From assembly GCA_024742475.1 (NCBI GenBank), contig JANSYI010000008.1, forward strand, positions 186,001-250,000: DNA of 64,000 nucleotides. The letters run 5' to 3'. This stretch comes from a bacterium (GTDB taxonomy: Bacteria; Myxococcota_A; Polyangia; Nannocystales; Nannocystaceae). Positions within the stretch are counted from its first letter, which is position 1; each line of letters opens with the position of its first letter. Shown here in pieces: positions 17,216-24,688 of the stretch. The notes below the pieces were generated by a model. It was not told where the DNA came from, did no database searches, and saw only the letters and a list, made by a program, of their open reading frames with translations. Position numbers and translations under genes: made by a program.

Positions 17216-18616
17216 ATGACCGGCCTGCCTGCCCTGGAAGCCGCGCTGCAGCGCGACCTGGCTCTTCTGCAATATCCGAAGCGGGCGTGGGTCCCGGAGC
17301 GAACCACGCCCGATGGCCAGCCGATCCTCGACGTGCTGATCGTCGGCGGCGGCCAAGGTGGGTTGGCGACCGCGGCGGCGCTGCGGCGCGAGAAGGTGCT
17401 CAACATCCTCGTCGTCGACCGCAACCCGCCCGATCGCGCCGGCCCATGGCTGAACTTCGCGCGGATGAACACCCTTCGGACGCCCAAGCACCTGACCGGC
17501 CCGGACATGGGCATCCCCAACCTGACGATTCAGGCGTGGTGGGAGGCGCAGCACGGCGAAGGCTCGTGGGCGCAGATGGGTCTGGTCCCCAAGGAGTCGT
17601 GGGCGGCGTACCTGGCGTGGTACCGACGCATGCTCGACCTCCCCGTGCGCGCCGAAACGGAGCTCACGGCCCTCCGCTGGGACGACGAAGCTGACGCGTT
17701 CGCGGCGACGGTCCGACACGGCGGCGAAGACGAGGTCCTGCACGCCCGCCGGGTGGTGCTCGCCACGGGCATCGAGGGTTCGGGCGACTGGCACGTGCCC
17801 TCGTTCATTGCCGACGCGCTTCCAGCTCGGCGCTACGCCCACACGCGCTGGGACATCGACTTCGACGCGCTCGCAGGCAAACGCGTCGCGGTCCTCGGCG
17901 CGGGCGCATCCGCGTTCGACAACGCCGCCGTCGCCCTCGAGCGCGGCGCGGCAGCGGTGGACCTCTTCTTTCGCCGGGACAAGCTCGTCAACGTCAACGC
18001 GTATCGCTGGGCCGAGTTCGTCGGATTCCTCCGCCACGTCGGCGACCTCGACGACGCCACGCGCTGGAAGTTCATCCGCAAGATCCTGCGCATGGGACAG
18101 CTGCCGCCGACCGACACCTTCGAGCGGGCACGAAAGCACGACGCGTTCACGCTGCACCCCTCGAGCCCGTGGACGGCCGTGCGCGATACGCCGCAGGGCG
18201 TCGTCATCACCACGCCCAAGGGGGAGCACACCTGCGACTTCGTGATCGCGGGTACGGGGTTCATCACCGACCTCTCGCTGCGACCCGAGCTGGCCGAGCT
18301 CCGTGAACACATCGTGCTGTGGAGCGAGCGCTACACCCCGCCTGCGGGCGAAGAACACCCCGACCTGGCCCGCCACCCCTACCTCGGCCCCAACTTCGAG
18401 TTCCTGCCGCGCACGGGCGACACACCATGGGTCAGCCACGTCTACAACTACACGTTCGGCTGCCTGCTCTCCCGCGGGTTCGGCGGCGCGAGCATCTCGG
18501 GCATGAAGTACTCGATTCCGCGGCTGGTCGGTGGCATTACGCGGTCTCTGTTCGCCGAAGACAGCGACGCGCACTACCAGTCTCTGTGTGACTACGCCGT
18601 CGAAGAGTTCCAATGA
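17216..18616 (+). CDS. FAD-dependent monooxygenase, candidate urate hydroxylase (HpyO-like)
   Basis: The 466-residue flavoprotein has an N-terminal FAD dinucleotide fold (DVLIVGGGQGGLATAAAL), an NAD(P)H site (KRVAVLGAGASAFDNAA) and an intermediate FVIAGTGF motif, as in class B-type monooxygenases. It is coupled by ATGA to allantoicase, which is followed by OHCU decarboxylase, and a hydroxyisourate hydrolase is 4 kb away. No uricase is present. A flavoprotein urate hydroxylase of a family distinct from HpxO (HpyO, described from Xanthomonas) fills this step in other bacteria, and this gene is a good candidate. The enzyme family is clear from sequence; urate as substrate is inferred from context. 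A GAGG ribosome-binding site precedes the ATG. Confidence 0.8.
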   Translation: MTGLPALEAALQRDLALLQYPKRAWVPERTTPDGQPILDVLIVGGGQGGLATAAALRREKVLNILVVDRNPPDRAGPWLNFARMNTLRTPKHLTGPDMGIPNLTIQAWWEAQHGEGSWAQMGLVPKESWAAYLAWYRRMLDLPVRAETELTALRWDDEADAFAATVRHGGEDEVLHARRVVLATGIEGSGDWHVPSFIADALPARRYAHTRWDIDFDALAGKRVAVLGAGASAFDNAAVALERGAAAVDLFFRRDKLVNVNAYRWAEFVGFLRHVGDLDDATRWKFIRKILRMGQLPPTDTFERARKHDAFTLHPSSPWTAVRDTPQGVVITTPKGEHTCDFVIAGTGFITDLSLRPELAELREHIVLWSERYTPPAGEEHPDLARHPYLGPNFEFLPRTGDTPWVSHVYNYTFGCLLSRGFGGASISGMKYSIPRLVGGITRSLFAEDSDAHYQSLCDYAVEEFQ

Positions 18617-19671
18617 CCGCCGTCGATTCCACCTCGTTCACGCACCTCATCAACCTCGCCGACGGACAGCTCGGCGCGAAGACCATCGATTGCAGCGACG
18701 ACTTCTTCGCCGCAGCCGAGAACCTCGTCAAGCCCGGACGCGGCGAGTTCGACCCGGACGCTTACTACGATCGCGGCAAGGTGATGGACGGCTGGGAGAG
18801 TCGTCGCAAGCGCGGACCCGGGCATGACTGGTGCGTGTTGAAGCTGGGCGCCGCGGGGCACGTTCGGGCGTTCGACATCGACACCAACCACTTCCTGGGC
18901 AACCATCCGCCCTACGCCTCGATCGACGCCGCGCGGTCGGACACGGCCCCCTCGGGTACCGACGACGCGGCCTGGACCCGCATCCTCGATGTCGTGCCTC
19001 TTCGGCCCGGGTCGATGAACCCCTTTATTCTTCCCAGCGACCCGACGTGGCCCGCGTGGACGCACCTGCGCCTCAACATCTATCCCGACGGTGGCGTCGC
19101 CCGGCTACGGGCCCACGGCGTCGTCGAAGCGCCGCGCTCGGTCGAGGAAGGCCGCCGCCAACTCGACGAGACGCTCGCCTCGAAGATGCGACCCTCCGAG
19201 ATCGACCTCGCAGCCGTGACCAACGGTGGCCTCGCGCTGGCGTGCTCGGACTCGTTCTTCGGCCCGATGAACAACCTCATCTTGCCCGGGCGGTCGGTGA
19301 ACATGGGCGGTGGCTGGGAGACCCGGCGCCGCCGAGGACCAGGACACGACTGGATCATCGTGCGGCTGGGCGTTCCGGGCACCCCGCGGATCATCGAGCT
19401 CGACACCAACTTCTTCAAGGGCAACTACCCCGACACCGCCTCGGTGCACGGCATCATGGCGCCCGACGCTTCGCTGCTCGACCTCGTCGACCCGGACGCA
19501 CCCTGGACGCGAATCCTCGACGCGACCAAGCTCGCCGCCCACGACCGGCGGTTCTTGCGAGACGAGCTCGTCGACGTGGGGCCGTGTTCGCACGTCCGGC
19601 TGCGGGTCGACCCCGACGGAGGGGTGAGCCGCTTGCGCGTCTGTGGCGATCCGGTCTGGGAGTCCCGATGA
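18613..19671 (+). CDS. alc: Allantoicase
   Basis: The 352-residue protein matches allantoicase, which hydrolyses allantoate to ureidoglycolate and urea. It shows the family's two homologous halves, each with a DNLI/NNLI-like start and the signature GWESRRKRGPGHDWC (first half) or GWETRRRRGPGHDWI (second half), followed by DIDTNHFLGNHPP and ELDTNFFKGNYPD. Length is normal. Its start overlaps the flavoprotein stop (ATGA 18613-18616) and its own stop overlaps the next start, so all three genes are translationally coupled. It acts in the cytoplasm. No allantoinase is in the window, so that step must be encoded elsewhere. Confidence 0.96.
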   Translation: MTAVDSTSFTHLINLADGQLGAKTIDCSDDFFAAAENLVKPGRGEFDPDAYYDRGKVMDGWESRRKRGPGHDWCVLKLGAAGHVRAFDIDTNHFLGNHPPYASIDAARSDTAPSGTDDAAWTRILDVVPLRPGSMNPFILPSDPTWPAWTHLRLNIYPDGGVARLRAHGVVEAPRSVEEGRRQLDETLASKMRPSEIDLAAVTNGGLALACSDSFFGPMNNLILPGRSVNMGGGWETRRRRGPGHDWIIVRLGVPGTPRIIELDTNFFKGNYPDTASVHGIMAPDASLLDLVDPDAPWTRILDATKLAAHDRRFLRDELVDVGPCSHVRLRVDPDGGVSRLRVCGDPVWESR

Positions 19672-20183
19672 ACCTCGCAGCACGGCTCAATGACGCGTCG
19701 CAGACCGAGGCCCGCGCCGCGCTCACTCGATGCTGTGGGTCGAGCGCTTGGGTGGAGCGCATGCTCGTCCGCCGTCCGTTCGTCGACGATGACGCGGTGT
19801 ACCGCGCCGCCGAAGATGCCTGGAACGTTGCGTCCCGGGAGGACGTGCTCGAGGCACTCACCCACCATCCCGAGATCGGAGCGAGCCTCGACGCGCTACG
19901 CGAGAAGTTCGCGAACACAGCGAGCTGGTCGGCCGGAGAACAAGGCGCCGTCGCGGCCGCCGATGAAGCCACGTTGGTTGCGCTGCGAGACGGCAACGTC
20001 GCCTATCGCGAACGGTTTGGGCACATCTTCGTGGTGTGCGCGACAGGCAAGTCCGCGCAGGAGATGCTCGGGCTCCTCGAGGCGCGCATGGGCAACGCGC
20101 CGGAGGACGAGCTCTGGATCGCCGCCGCCGAACAGGGAAAGATCACCCGCATCCGGCTCGAGAAGCTCGGCGCAAACGATTGA
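19668..20183 (+). CDS. uraD: OHCU decarboxylase
   Basis: The 171-residue protein matches 2-oxo-4-hydroxy-4-carboxy-5-ureidoimidazoline decarboxylase, which yields (S)-allantoin in the third step of urate breakdown. Conserved parts are LTRCCGSSAWVERML, the HHPEIG motif with the active-site histidine region (LTHHPEIGASL), WSAGEQGAV, and YRERFGHIFVVCATGKSAQEM. The ATG at 19668 overlaps the allantoicase TGA. It is the last gene of the plus-strand block, ending 20 bp before the convergent stop of the histidine kinase. Confidence 0.96.
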   Translation: MNLAARLNDASQTEARAALTRCCGSSAWVERMLVRRPFVDDDAVYRAAEDAWNVASREDVLEALTHHPEIGASLDALREKFANTASWSAGEQGAVAAADEATLVALRDGNVAYRERFGHIFVVCATGKSAQEMLGLLEARMGNAPEDELWIAAAEQGKITRIRLEKLGAND

Positions 20184-20203
20184 CGCCGCACCCGAGGATC
20201 GGC

Positions 20204-22111
20204 TCAGTCCCGAGAGCGATCGACGATCTCGAGCACCGCGTGGAGCATCTGGTCGGTCGTGTACGGCTTGCCCAAGAATGCCGTGTACGGATCGTTCGTC
20301 GCCGTCCCGTCCTCGGCCGTGTACCCGCTGACCCGAAGCACGGGCAGCGTGGGGTGTCGCTCACGGATCTCGCGCAGGGTCTGCTCGCCACCCATTCCGG
20401 GCATGGTGCGGTCGAGCAGCACGCCCTCGATCCGCGCACCCTCCCGCTCGAGGACTTCGAGCGCCTCCTCGCCCGTCCCCGCTTCGAGCGTGTCGAACCC
20501 CACCCCACGCAGCGCTCTGCGGGCGAGGCGGCGCAGCATCGGTTCGTCGTCGACCACGAGCATCGCGCCTCTGGATGTCGGATTGGGGAGCGGCCGGTCT
20601 TCGGTCTTGGCTGGGAGTGCGACCTCGGTCACCGGAAGCATGACCTCCATCTGGGTGCCCCGGCCGACCTCACTGCGCACGTGCACGCAGCCCCCGTGGC
20701 GACCCAAGATGCCCACGACCGCCGCCAAGCCCAGGCCTCGCCCCTTGGCTTTGGTGGAGTGGAAGGGCTCGAAGATCCGCGCGATCTTTTCGTCGGCGAT
20801 ACCGCACCCGCGATCTCGAACACAGACGATGGCGACGCGCTTGCTGGATGGGACCTCTCCGAAGACGTGTCCGCGGGCGCCGGGGTTGGGGGTCATCGCG
20901 GCGGAGCGAACCTCGACCGAGACGACGCCGCCTTCGCTGCCCATCGACTCGGCCGCGTTGCTGATCAGGTTCATGAACACCTGCCGCAGCTGAACCTCGT
21001 CGCCGAGGACGGGCAGCGGCGCGTCGGGAGTCCGGATCTCGAGGTGGACGTTGGGACCCAGCGTCGAGCCGAGTAGGCGCTCGAGCTCCCCCACCATTGG
21101 CGCGACATCCACGGCGAGCCGCTCCGCGTTGCCCTCCCCTGCGAATGCGAGCATCGAGCTGCTGAGCTCGCCCGCTCGCTCGGCCGCCAAGCGAATGTCG
21201 GCCAGCGCCCTGGCGGCGGGGCTGCCGGAGTCCAGCGTGCGCTCGGCGAGCGCCGCCGAGCCGAGGATACCCGTGAGGATGTTGTTGAGGTCGTGCGCGA
21301 TGCCGCCGGCCATCTCGCCGAGGCTCTCCCGGCGCTGGGCTTGCTGCACGCGTTCGTCGAGCCGACGCTGCCGCGTGGTGTCGCGCAGGATCGCCTGCCA
21401 TAGACCGGCGTCGGGCCCTCGCTCGATGCGGACGAACGCCCCCTCGAGCCACGCGAGCTCGCCCGAGGAGCCCACGTGCACCGGCGCCGAGAGCTGGATG
21501 CGCGACGCGTCGCTGCGCAGCTGCTCGCTCACGCTCTCCCGGTGCGTCTGAGCGACCAAGGCGGGGAACTCGAGCACGTTGAGCTCGACCGGGGGCTTGC
21601 CGACGAGCTCCTGGAAGCAGCGGTTGCTGTAGTGCACGGTGAGGTCGCGTCGCAGCCGGACGATCGAGTCGGCGGCCGCCTCCACCAGCGAGCGATAGCG
21701 CTGCTCGGCGTCGAGCGAGGGATCCTCATCGCGGCGCTCGACCACGGTCCAGTAGAGCAGCGCCTCCTTGCCTTCCCAGTCCACCTTCGCGATGCGCGAG
21801 CGCACGTGAAGCGTGCCGCCCCATCGATCGACGAACCGGTTGCGAACCTGTCCCGAGCTGACTCGCTCGTCGCTGGCGAGGAACGCCACCAAGAACTCGC
21901 CCACGCGCACGGCATCCTCGGCCGGAATGAACGGGTTCTCGAACCGCTGGAAGTTGAAGTCGTCGAGCGTGTAGCCGGTGACCTCGACGAGCATCTCGTT
22001 GGCCCAGAAGGTCTCGTTGCCGCCCGTGTCGGTGACGAACACCATCGCTTCGGCTACACCAGCGAGCTGCTCGAAGAGCTGCAACTGCGAGCTTGGGCTG
22101 TCATCGGACAC
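20204..22111 (-). CDS. PAS-domain hybrid histidine kinase
   Basis: From GTG 22111 the protein is 635 residues with no membrane segment. In order: a PAS domain (about 15-130), a second PAS-like domain (about 140-260), a HisKA dimerisation region with the phospho-acceptor His in GEMAGGIAHDLNNILTGILG, an HATPase with N-box FMNLISNAAES and G-boxes DRGCGIAD and KGRGLGLAAV, and a C-terminal receiver with the acidic pair VVDDEP and phospho-acceptor Asp in LLDRTMPGMGG. A longer start would overlap the acetyltransferase gene and has no PAS-like sequence. It sits between the two urate blocks on the opposite strand; no dedicated response regulator is adjacent. Confidence 0.93.
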   Translation of the reverse strand: MSDDSPSSQLQLFEQLAGVAEAMVFVTDTGGNETFWANEMLVEVTGYTLDDFNFQRFENPFIPAEDAVRVGEFLVAFLASDERVSSGQVRNRFVDRWGGTLHVRSRIAKVDWEGKEALLYWTVVERRDEDPSLDAEQRYRSLVEAAADSIVRLRRDLTVHYSNRCFQELVGKPPVELNVLEFPALVAQTHRESVSEQLRSDASRIQLSAPVHVGSSGELAWLEGAFVRIERGPDAGLWQAILRDTTRQRRLDERVQQAQRRESLGEMAGGIAHDLNNILTGILGSAALAERTLDSGSPAARALADIRLAAERAGELSSSMLAFAGEGNAERLAVDVAPMVGELERLLGSTLGPNVHLEIRTPDAPLPVLGDEVQLRQVFMNLISNAAESMGSEGGVVSVEVRSAAMTPNPGARGHVFGEVPSSKRVAIVCVRDRGCGIADEKIARIFEPFHSTKAKGRGLGLAAVVGILGRHGGCVHVRSEVGRGTQMEVMLPVTEVALPAKTEDRPLPNPTSRGAMLVVDDEPMLRRLARRALRGVGFDTLEAGTGEEALEVLEREGARIEGVLLDRTMPGMGGEQTLREIRERHPTLPVLRVSGYTAEDGTATNDPYTAFLGKPYTTDQMLHAVLEIVDRSRD

Positions 22112-22161
22112 GGGAGAAGGGTAACGGCCGCGCGTCTGCCGGTCCAACCGCCCAGAGCGGC

Positions 22162-22677
22162 TCAGGACATGCGCTTCTCGAAGTACCGCACCGACTTCCC
22201 GGGCCCGAGTTGGCGGTCCGCGAGCGGAGCCCACCCCATCGCAGCATGGAAGGCGAGCGAGGCCGGGTTGGGTGGGTCGATGTTGACCTCACAGAGCACC
22301 CGCTGCGCCTCGGCCGAAGCAGCATGCGCCTCGAGGGCCTCGTAGAGCCCCCGCCCAACGCCTCGCCCCTTCGCTTCGGGGACCACGATGACACGGTCGA
22401 CGTAGCGAAAACGCTCGTAGCGCTCGGACAGCCAGCGGTAGTTCGCGCTCTCATAGCTCGCGCCCGGGCCGTAGACCACCAGCACGCCGGCCCGCATCTT
22501 GCCGACGGTCGCCACCCAACACCGCTCTGCGCCCTCGACGAGGGCTCGCAGGCTGGATGCGTCGTGCGGATTCACGGCAGGCACCGCGGCGTTGTTGACC
22601 CGCAGCAGCCACGCCATGTCATCGCGCTCGAGGAGACGGATCGACACGGGCTCGGAGTTGGACGCCACGGACCACAA
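22162..22677 (-). CDS. GNAT-family acetyltransferase
   Basis: The 171-residue protein matches GNAT N-acetyltransferases: an N-terminal VSIRLLERDDMAWLLRVNN, a central strand VDRVIVVPEAKGRGVGRGLY holding the acetyl-CoA-binding R/Q-x-x-G-x-G/A motif, and a C-terminal NPASLAFHAAMGW. The acceptor substrate is unknown. It is 50 bp upstream of the histidine kinase on the same strand and probably cotranscribed with it. A start a few codons downstream is possible. Confidence 0.9.
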   Translation of the reverse strand: MWSVASNSEPVSIRLLERDDMAWLLRVNNAAVPAVNPHDASSLRALVEGAERCWVATVGKMRAGVLVVYGPGASYESANYRWLSERYERFRYVDRVIVVPEAKGRGVGRGLYEALEAHAASAEAQRVLCEVNIDPPNPASLAFHAAMGWAPLADRQLGPGKSVRYFEKRMS

Positions 22678-22739
22678 GGTACGCTCTTGCGGCCGCCAAG
22701 GGTCTCCCAGTCGGCGGTGCGCTCTGGCACACTCCGCCG

Positions 22740-23087
22740 GTGAGCTCGCGCAGCCCGATAACGACCCACGCCCTCGACACGGCGCTCGGCACCCCCGCCC
22801 GAGGGCTGGGCGCGGTCCTCGAACGCCTCGACGGCGCAGACCCCCGTGAACTCGCGCGCGGGGTCACCGACGACGATGGCCGCATCACCGACTGGCTCCC
22901 GCCCGAGCCGATCGAGCCGGGGATCTACCGCGTGACGTTCGCGACCGGTGAGTACCTGGCGGCCACCGACCGCTCGGGTTTCTATCCGCGCGTCGTCGTC
23001 GAGTTCGAGATCACCGATCCCGCCGCGCACCACCACGTGCCGCTGCTGCTCAGCCCCTGGGGCTACTCCACCTACCGCGGGTCCTGA
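22740..23087 (+). CDS. uraH: 5-hydroxyisourate hydrolase (transthyretin-like)
   Basis: From GTG 22740 the protein is 115 residues, the normal size. HIU hydrolase converts 5-hydroxyisourate to OHCU, the step between urate hydroxylase and OHCU decarboxylase. Visible hallmarks are the N-terminal ITTHALDTALGTPARG, DGRITDW, the central FYPRVVVEFEI, HHHVPLLLSPWGYSTYRGS and the diagnostic C-terminal YRGS. Its stop shares a base with the next start (TGATG at 23085-23089). It has no signal peptide and should act in the cytoplasm. Confidence 0.96.
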   Translation: MSSRSPITTHALDTALGTPARGLGAVLERLDGADPRELARGVTDDDGRITDWLPPEPIEPGIYRVTFATGEYLAATDRSGFYPRVVVEFEITDPAAHHHVPLLLSPWGYSTYRGS

Positions 23088-24301
23088 TGGGCATCCTCGA
23101 CGACGTCGCCACCCGGCTCGAAGCACGCGCCGAGCCACCGCCGGCGCGCACCAGCCCGGCCGACTCGGTCCACACGCTCTACATGGGCGCGCACAGGATC
23201 ACGCCCGACGTGCACGCCCGCGTGGGCGACGAAGCGCGTGCCGCGTTCGAGACCCACGCACCCGATGGCGCAGCGCTGGCCGACGCGCTCGGGTGGTCGG
23301 ACGACGCGTTGGCCCAAAGGGTTCACGGTCGCGTCGCGGAGAAGCTGGCCCGTGAGCCCCTCGAGGACCTCCGCATCGACTTCGAGGACGGCTACCCCGG
23401 TGGGCCCAGCGACGAAGACGCCCACGCGCTCGCGGCCGCCGACGCGATGGCAGCGGGGCGGCCTCGAAGGTTTGGCCTTCGCATCAAGCCGTTCACCGCC
23501 GGCCGGGCGCGTCGCTCGCTCGCAACGCTGGAACGCTTCTGCACCCGCCTCGCGGAGCGAGAAGGCCGACTGCCGGCTGGCTTCGTGATCACGCTGCCCA
23601 AGGCGACCGAGCCCGACCAGGCACGCGCGCTCGTCGAGGCCGCTGCGGCGCTCGAGGACAGGCTCGGCTCCGACGGCGGCATCGCCCTGGAGATGATGGT
23701 CGAAGTTCCCTGGGCCCTGTTCGACCCCCACGGTCGACTCACCTTGCCCGCCCTGGTCGAGGCCGCGGGCGAACGCCTCGTCGGCATTCACCTCGGCGTG
23801 TTCGACTACACCGCAGCCGCGGAGGTACCCGCGCCGCTCCAGGGCCTCGCGCACCCCAGCTGCGACTTCGTGCGTAGCTTGCTGACGGTCGCCTACGGGG
23901 GACGCGGTCTCACGCTGTCGTCGGGCTCCACCAACGTGCTCCCGACCGGAGACGACGTCCAGCAGGCGTGGCGCCGAAGCGCGGACGACATCCGTCACGC
24001 GCTCGAGCGCGGCTATCCGCACGGGTGGGACCTGCACCCGGCTCAACTGCCGGTCCGCTTCGCGGCCGTCTACCGCCACTACCTCGAGGGCCTCGATCGC
24101 GTGGTCGAGCGCCTCTGCGGCTACATCGAGGCAGGAGGCGCGGCCACCGACACCGCCGCCACGCTCGACGACGCGCCCACGTCCGCAGCGCTATGGTCGT
24201 TCGTTCGGCGCGCGATAACCTCGGGCGCCGTGGATCCCGCCTCGCTGCCTGCCCCGATCGCCCGGGACCAGACCGCCCGGGACCAGACCGCCCGGGACTA
24301 G
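23087..24301 (+). CDS. HpcH/HpaI-aldolase-like DUF6986 protein
   Basis: The 404-residue protein resembles the aldolase/citrate lyase beta-like superfamily (IDFEDGYPGGPSDEDAHA, ALEMMVEVPWALFDP, HLGVFDYTAAAEVP, GWDLHPAQLPVRF). The pattern fits DUF6986, often seen near purine catabolism genes. It is coupled to the hydroxyisourate hydrolase gene. A role in cleaving or condensing a C2 product such as glyoxylate would suit the context, but the reaction is unknown. The C-terminus ends in a repeated ARDQT, and the stop codon overlaps the convergent stop of the TerB-like gene within CTAG. Confidence 0.82.
   Translation: MGILDDVATRLEARAEPPPARTSPADSVHTLYMGAHRITPDVHARVGDEARAAFETHAPDGAALADALGWSDDALAQRVHGRVAEKLAREPLEDLRIDFEDGYPGGPSDEDAHALAAADAMAAGRPRRFGLRIKPFTAGRARRSLATLERFCTRLAEREGRLPAGFVITLPKATEPDQARALVEAAAALEDRLGSDGGIALEMMVEVPWALFDPHGRLTLPALVEAAGERLVGIHLGVFDYTAAAEVPAPLQGLAHPSCDFVRSLLTVAYGGRGLTLSSGSTNVLPTGDDVQQAWRRSADDIRHALERGYPHGWDLHPAQLPVRFAAVYRHYLEGLDRVVERLCGYIEAGGAATDTAATLDDAPTSAALWSFVRRAITSGAVDPASLPAPIARDQTARDQTARD
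24260..24301 (+). repeat. 15-bp tandem repeat at the aldolase C-terminus
   Basis: Units GCCCGGGACCAGACC at 24260-24274 and 24275-24289 are identical; a third unit is cut by the stop after GCCCGGGAC. They encode ARDQT-ARDQT-ARD, a recent duplication at the gene end. Confidence 0.9.
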
Positions 24302-24621
24302 ATCAGCAGCTGCTGCAGCAGCTCGAACTGCTCCTGCTCGTGCGGGTCGACCACGCCGTCGGCTTCGAACAGCTGACGTGCGGCGTCGAGGAAGAGCTCG
24401 CGGTGCTCCGCGGGCACGCGGGTGGGGTCCACGTCTTCGGACGGCGGCGGCGAGCGAAGCCATCCGGCGATGAGCTCGCGATCCTCCTCGAGGTCGAGCT
24501 TCTCGACGAGCTTGTCGACGAAGTGCCGTTCTTCGTTCTGGACCTCGAGATCGGCCCACGCGAACGCGCACACGAACTTCATCAGGCGCAGCCGGTCGTC
24601 GCGGCTCAGGGACGTGACCAT
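24298..24621 (-). CDS. TerB-like protein
   Basis: From ATG 24621 the product is 107 residues (MVTSLSRDDRLRLMKFVCAF...). It is all-helical and acidic with the TerB/DjlA-N pattern: FAWADLEVQNEERHFVDKL in the first half and FEADGVVDPHEQEQFELLQ in the second. TerB domains are linked to tellurite resistance or stress responses, but small stand-alone members have no fixed function. The open frame extends upstream but lacks family similarity. It converges on the aldolase gene, with stop codons overlapping in CTAG. Confidence 0.8.
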   Translation of the reverse strand: MVTSLSRDDRLRLMKFVCAFAWADLEVQNEERHFVDKLVEKLDLEEDRELIAGWLRSPPPSEDVDPTRVPAEHRELFLDAARQLFEADGVVDPHEQEQFELLQQLLI

Positions 24622-24688
24622 GGGTCCACAGTACCACGAAGGGCCACACCGATAGCGCTTCGAATGTGCAGCCGATACAGTCGCAACG

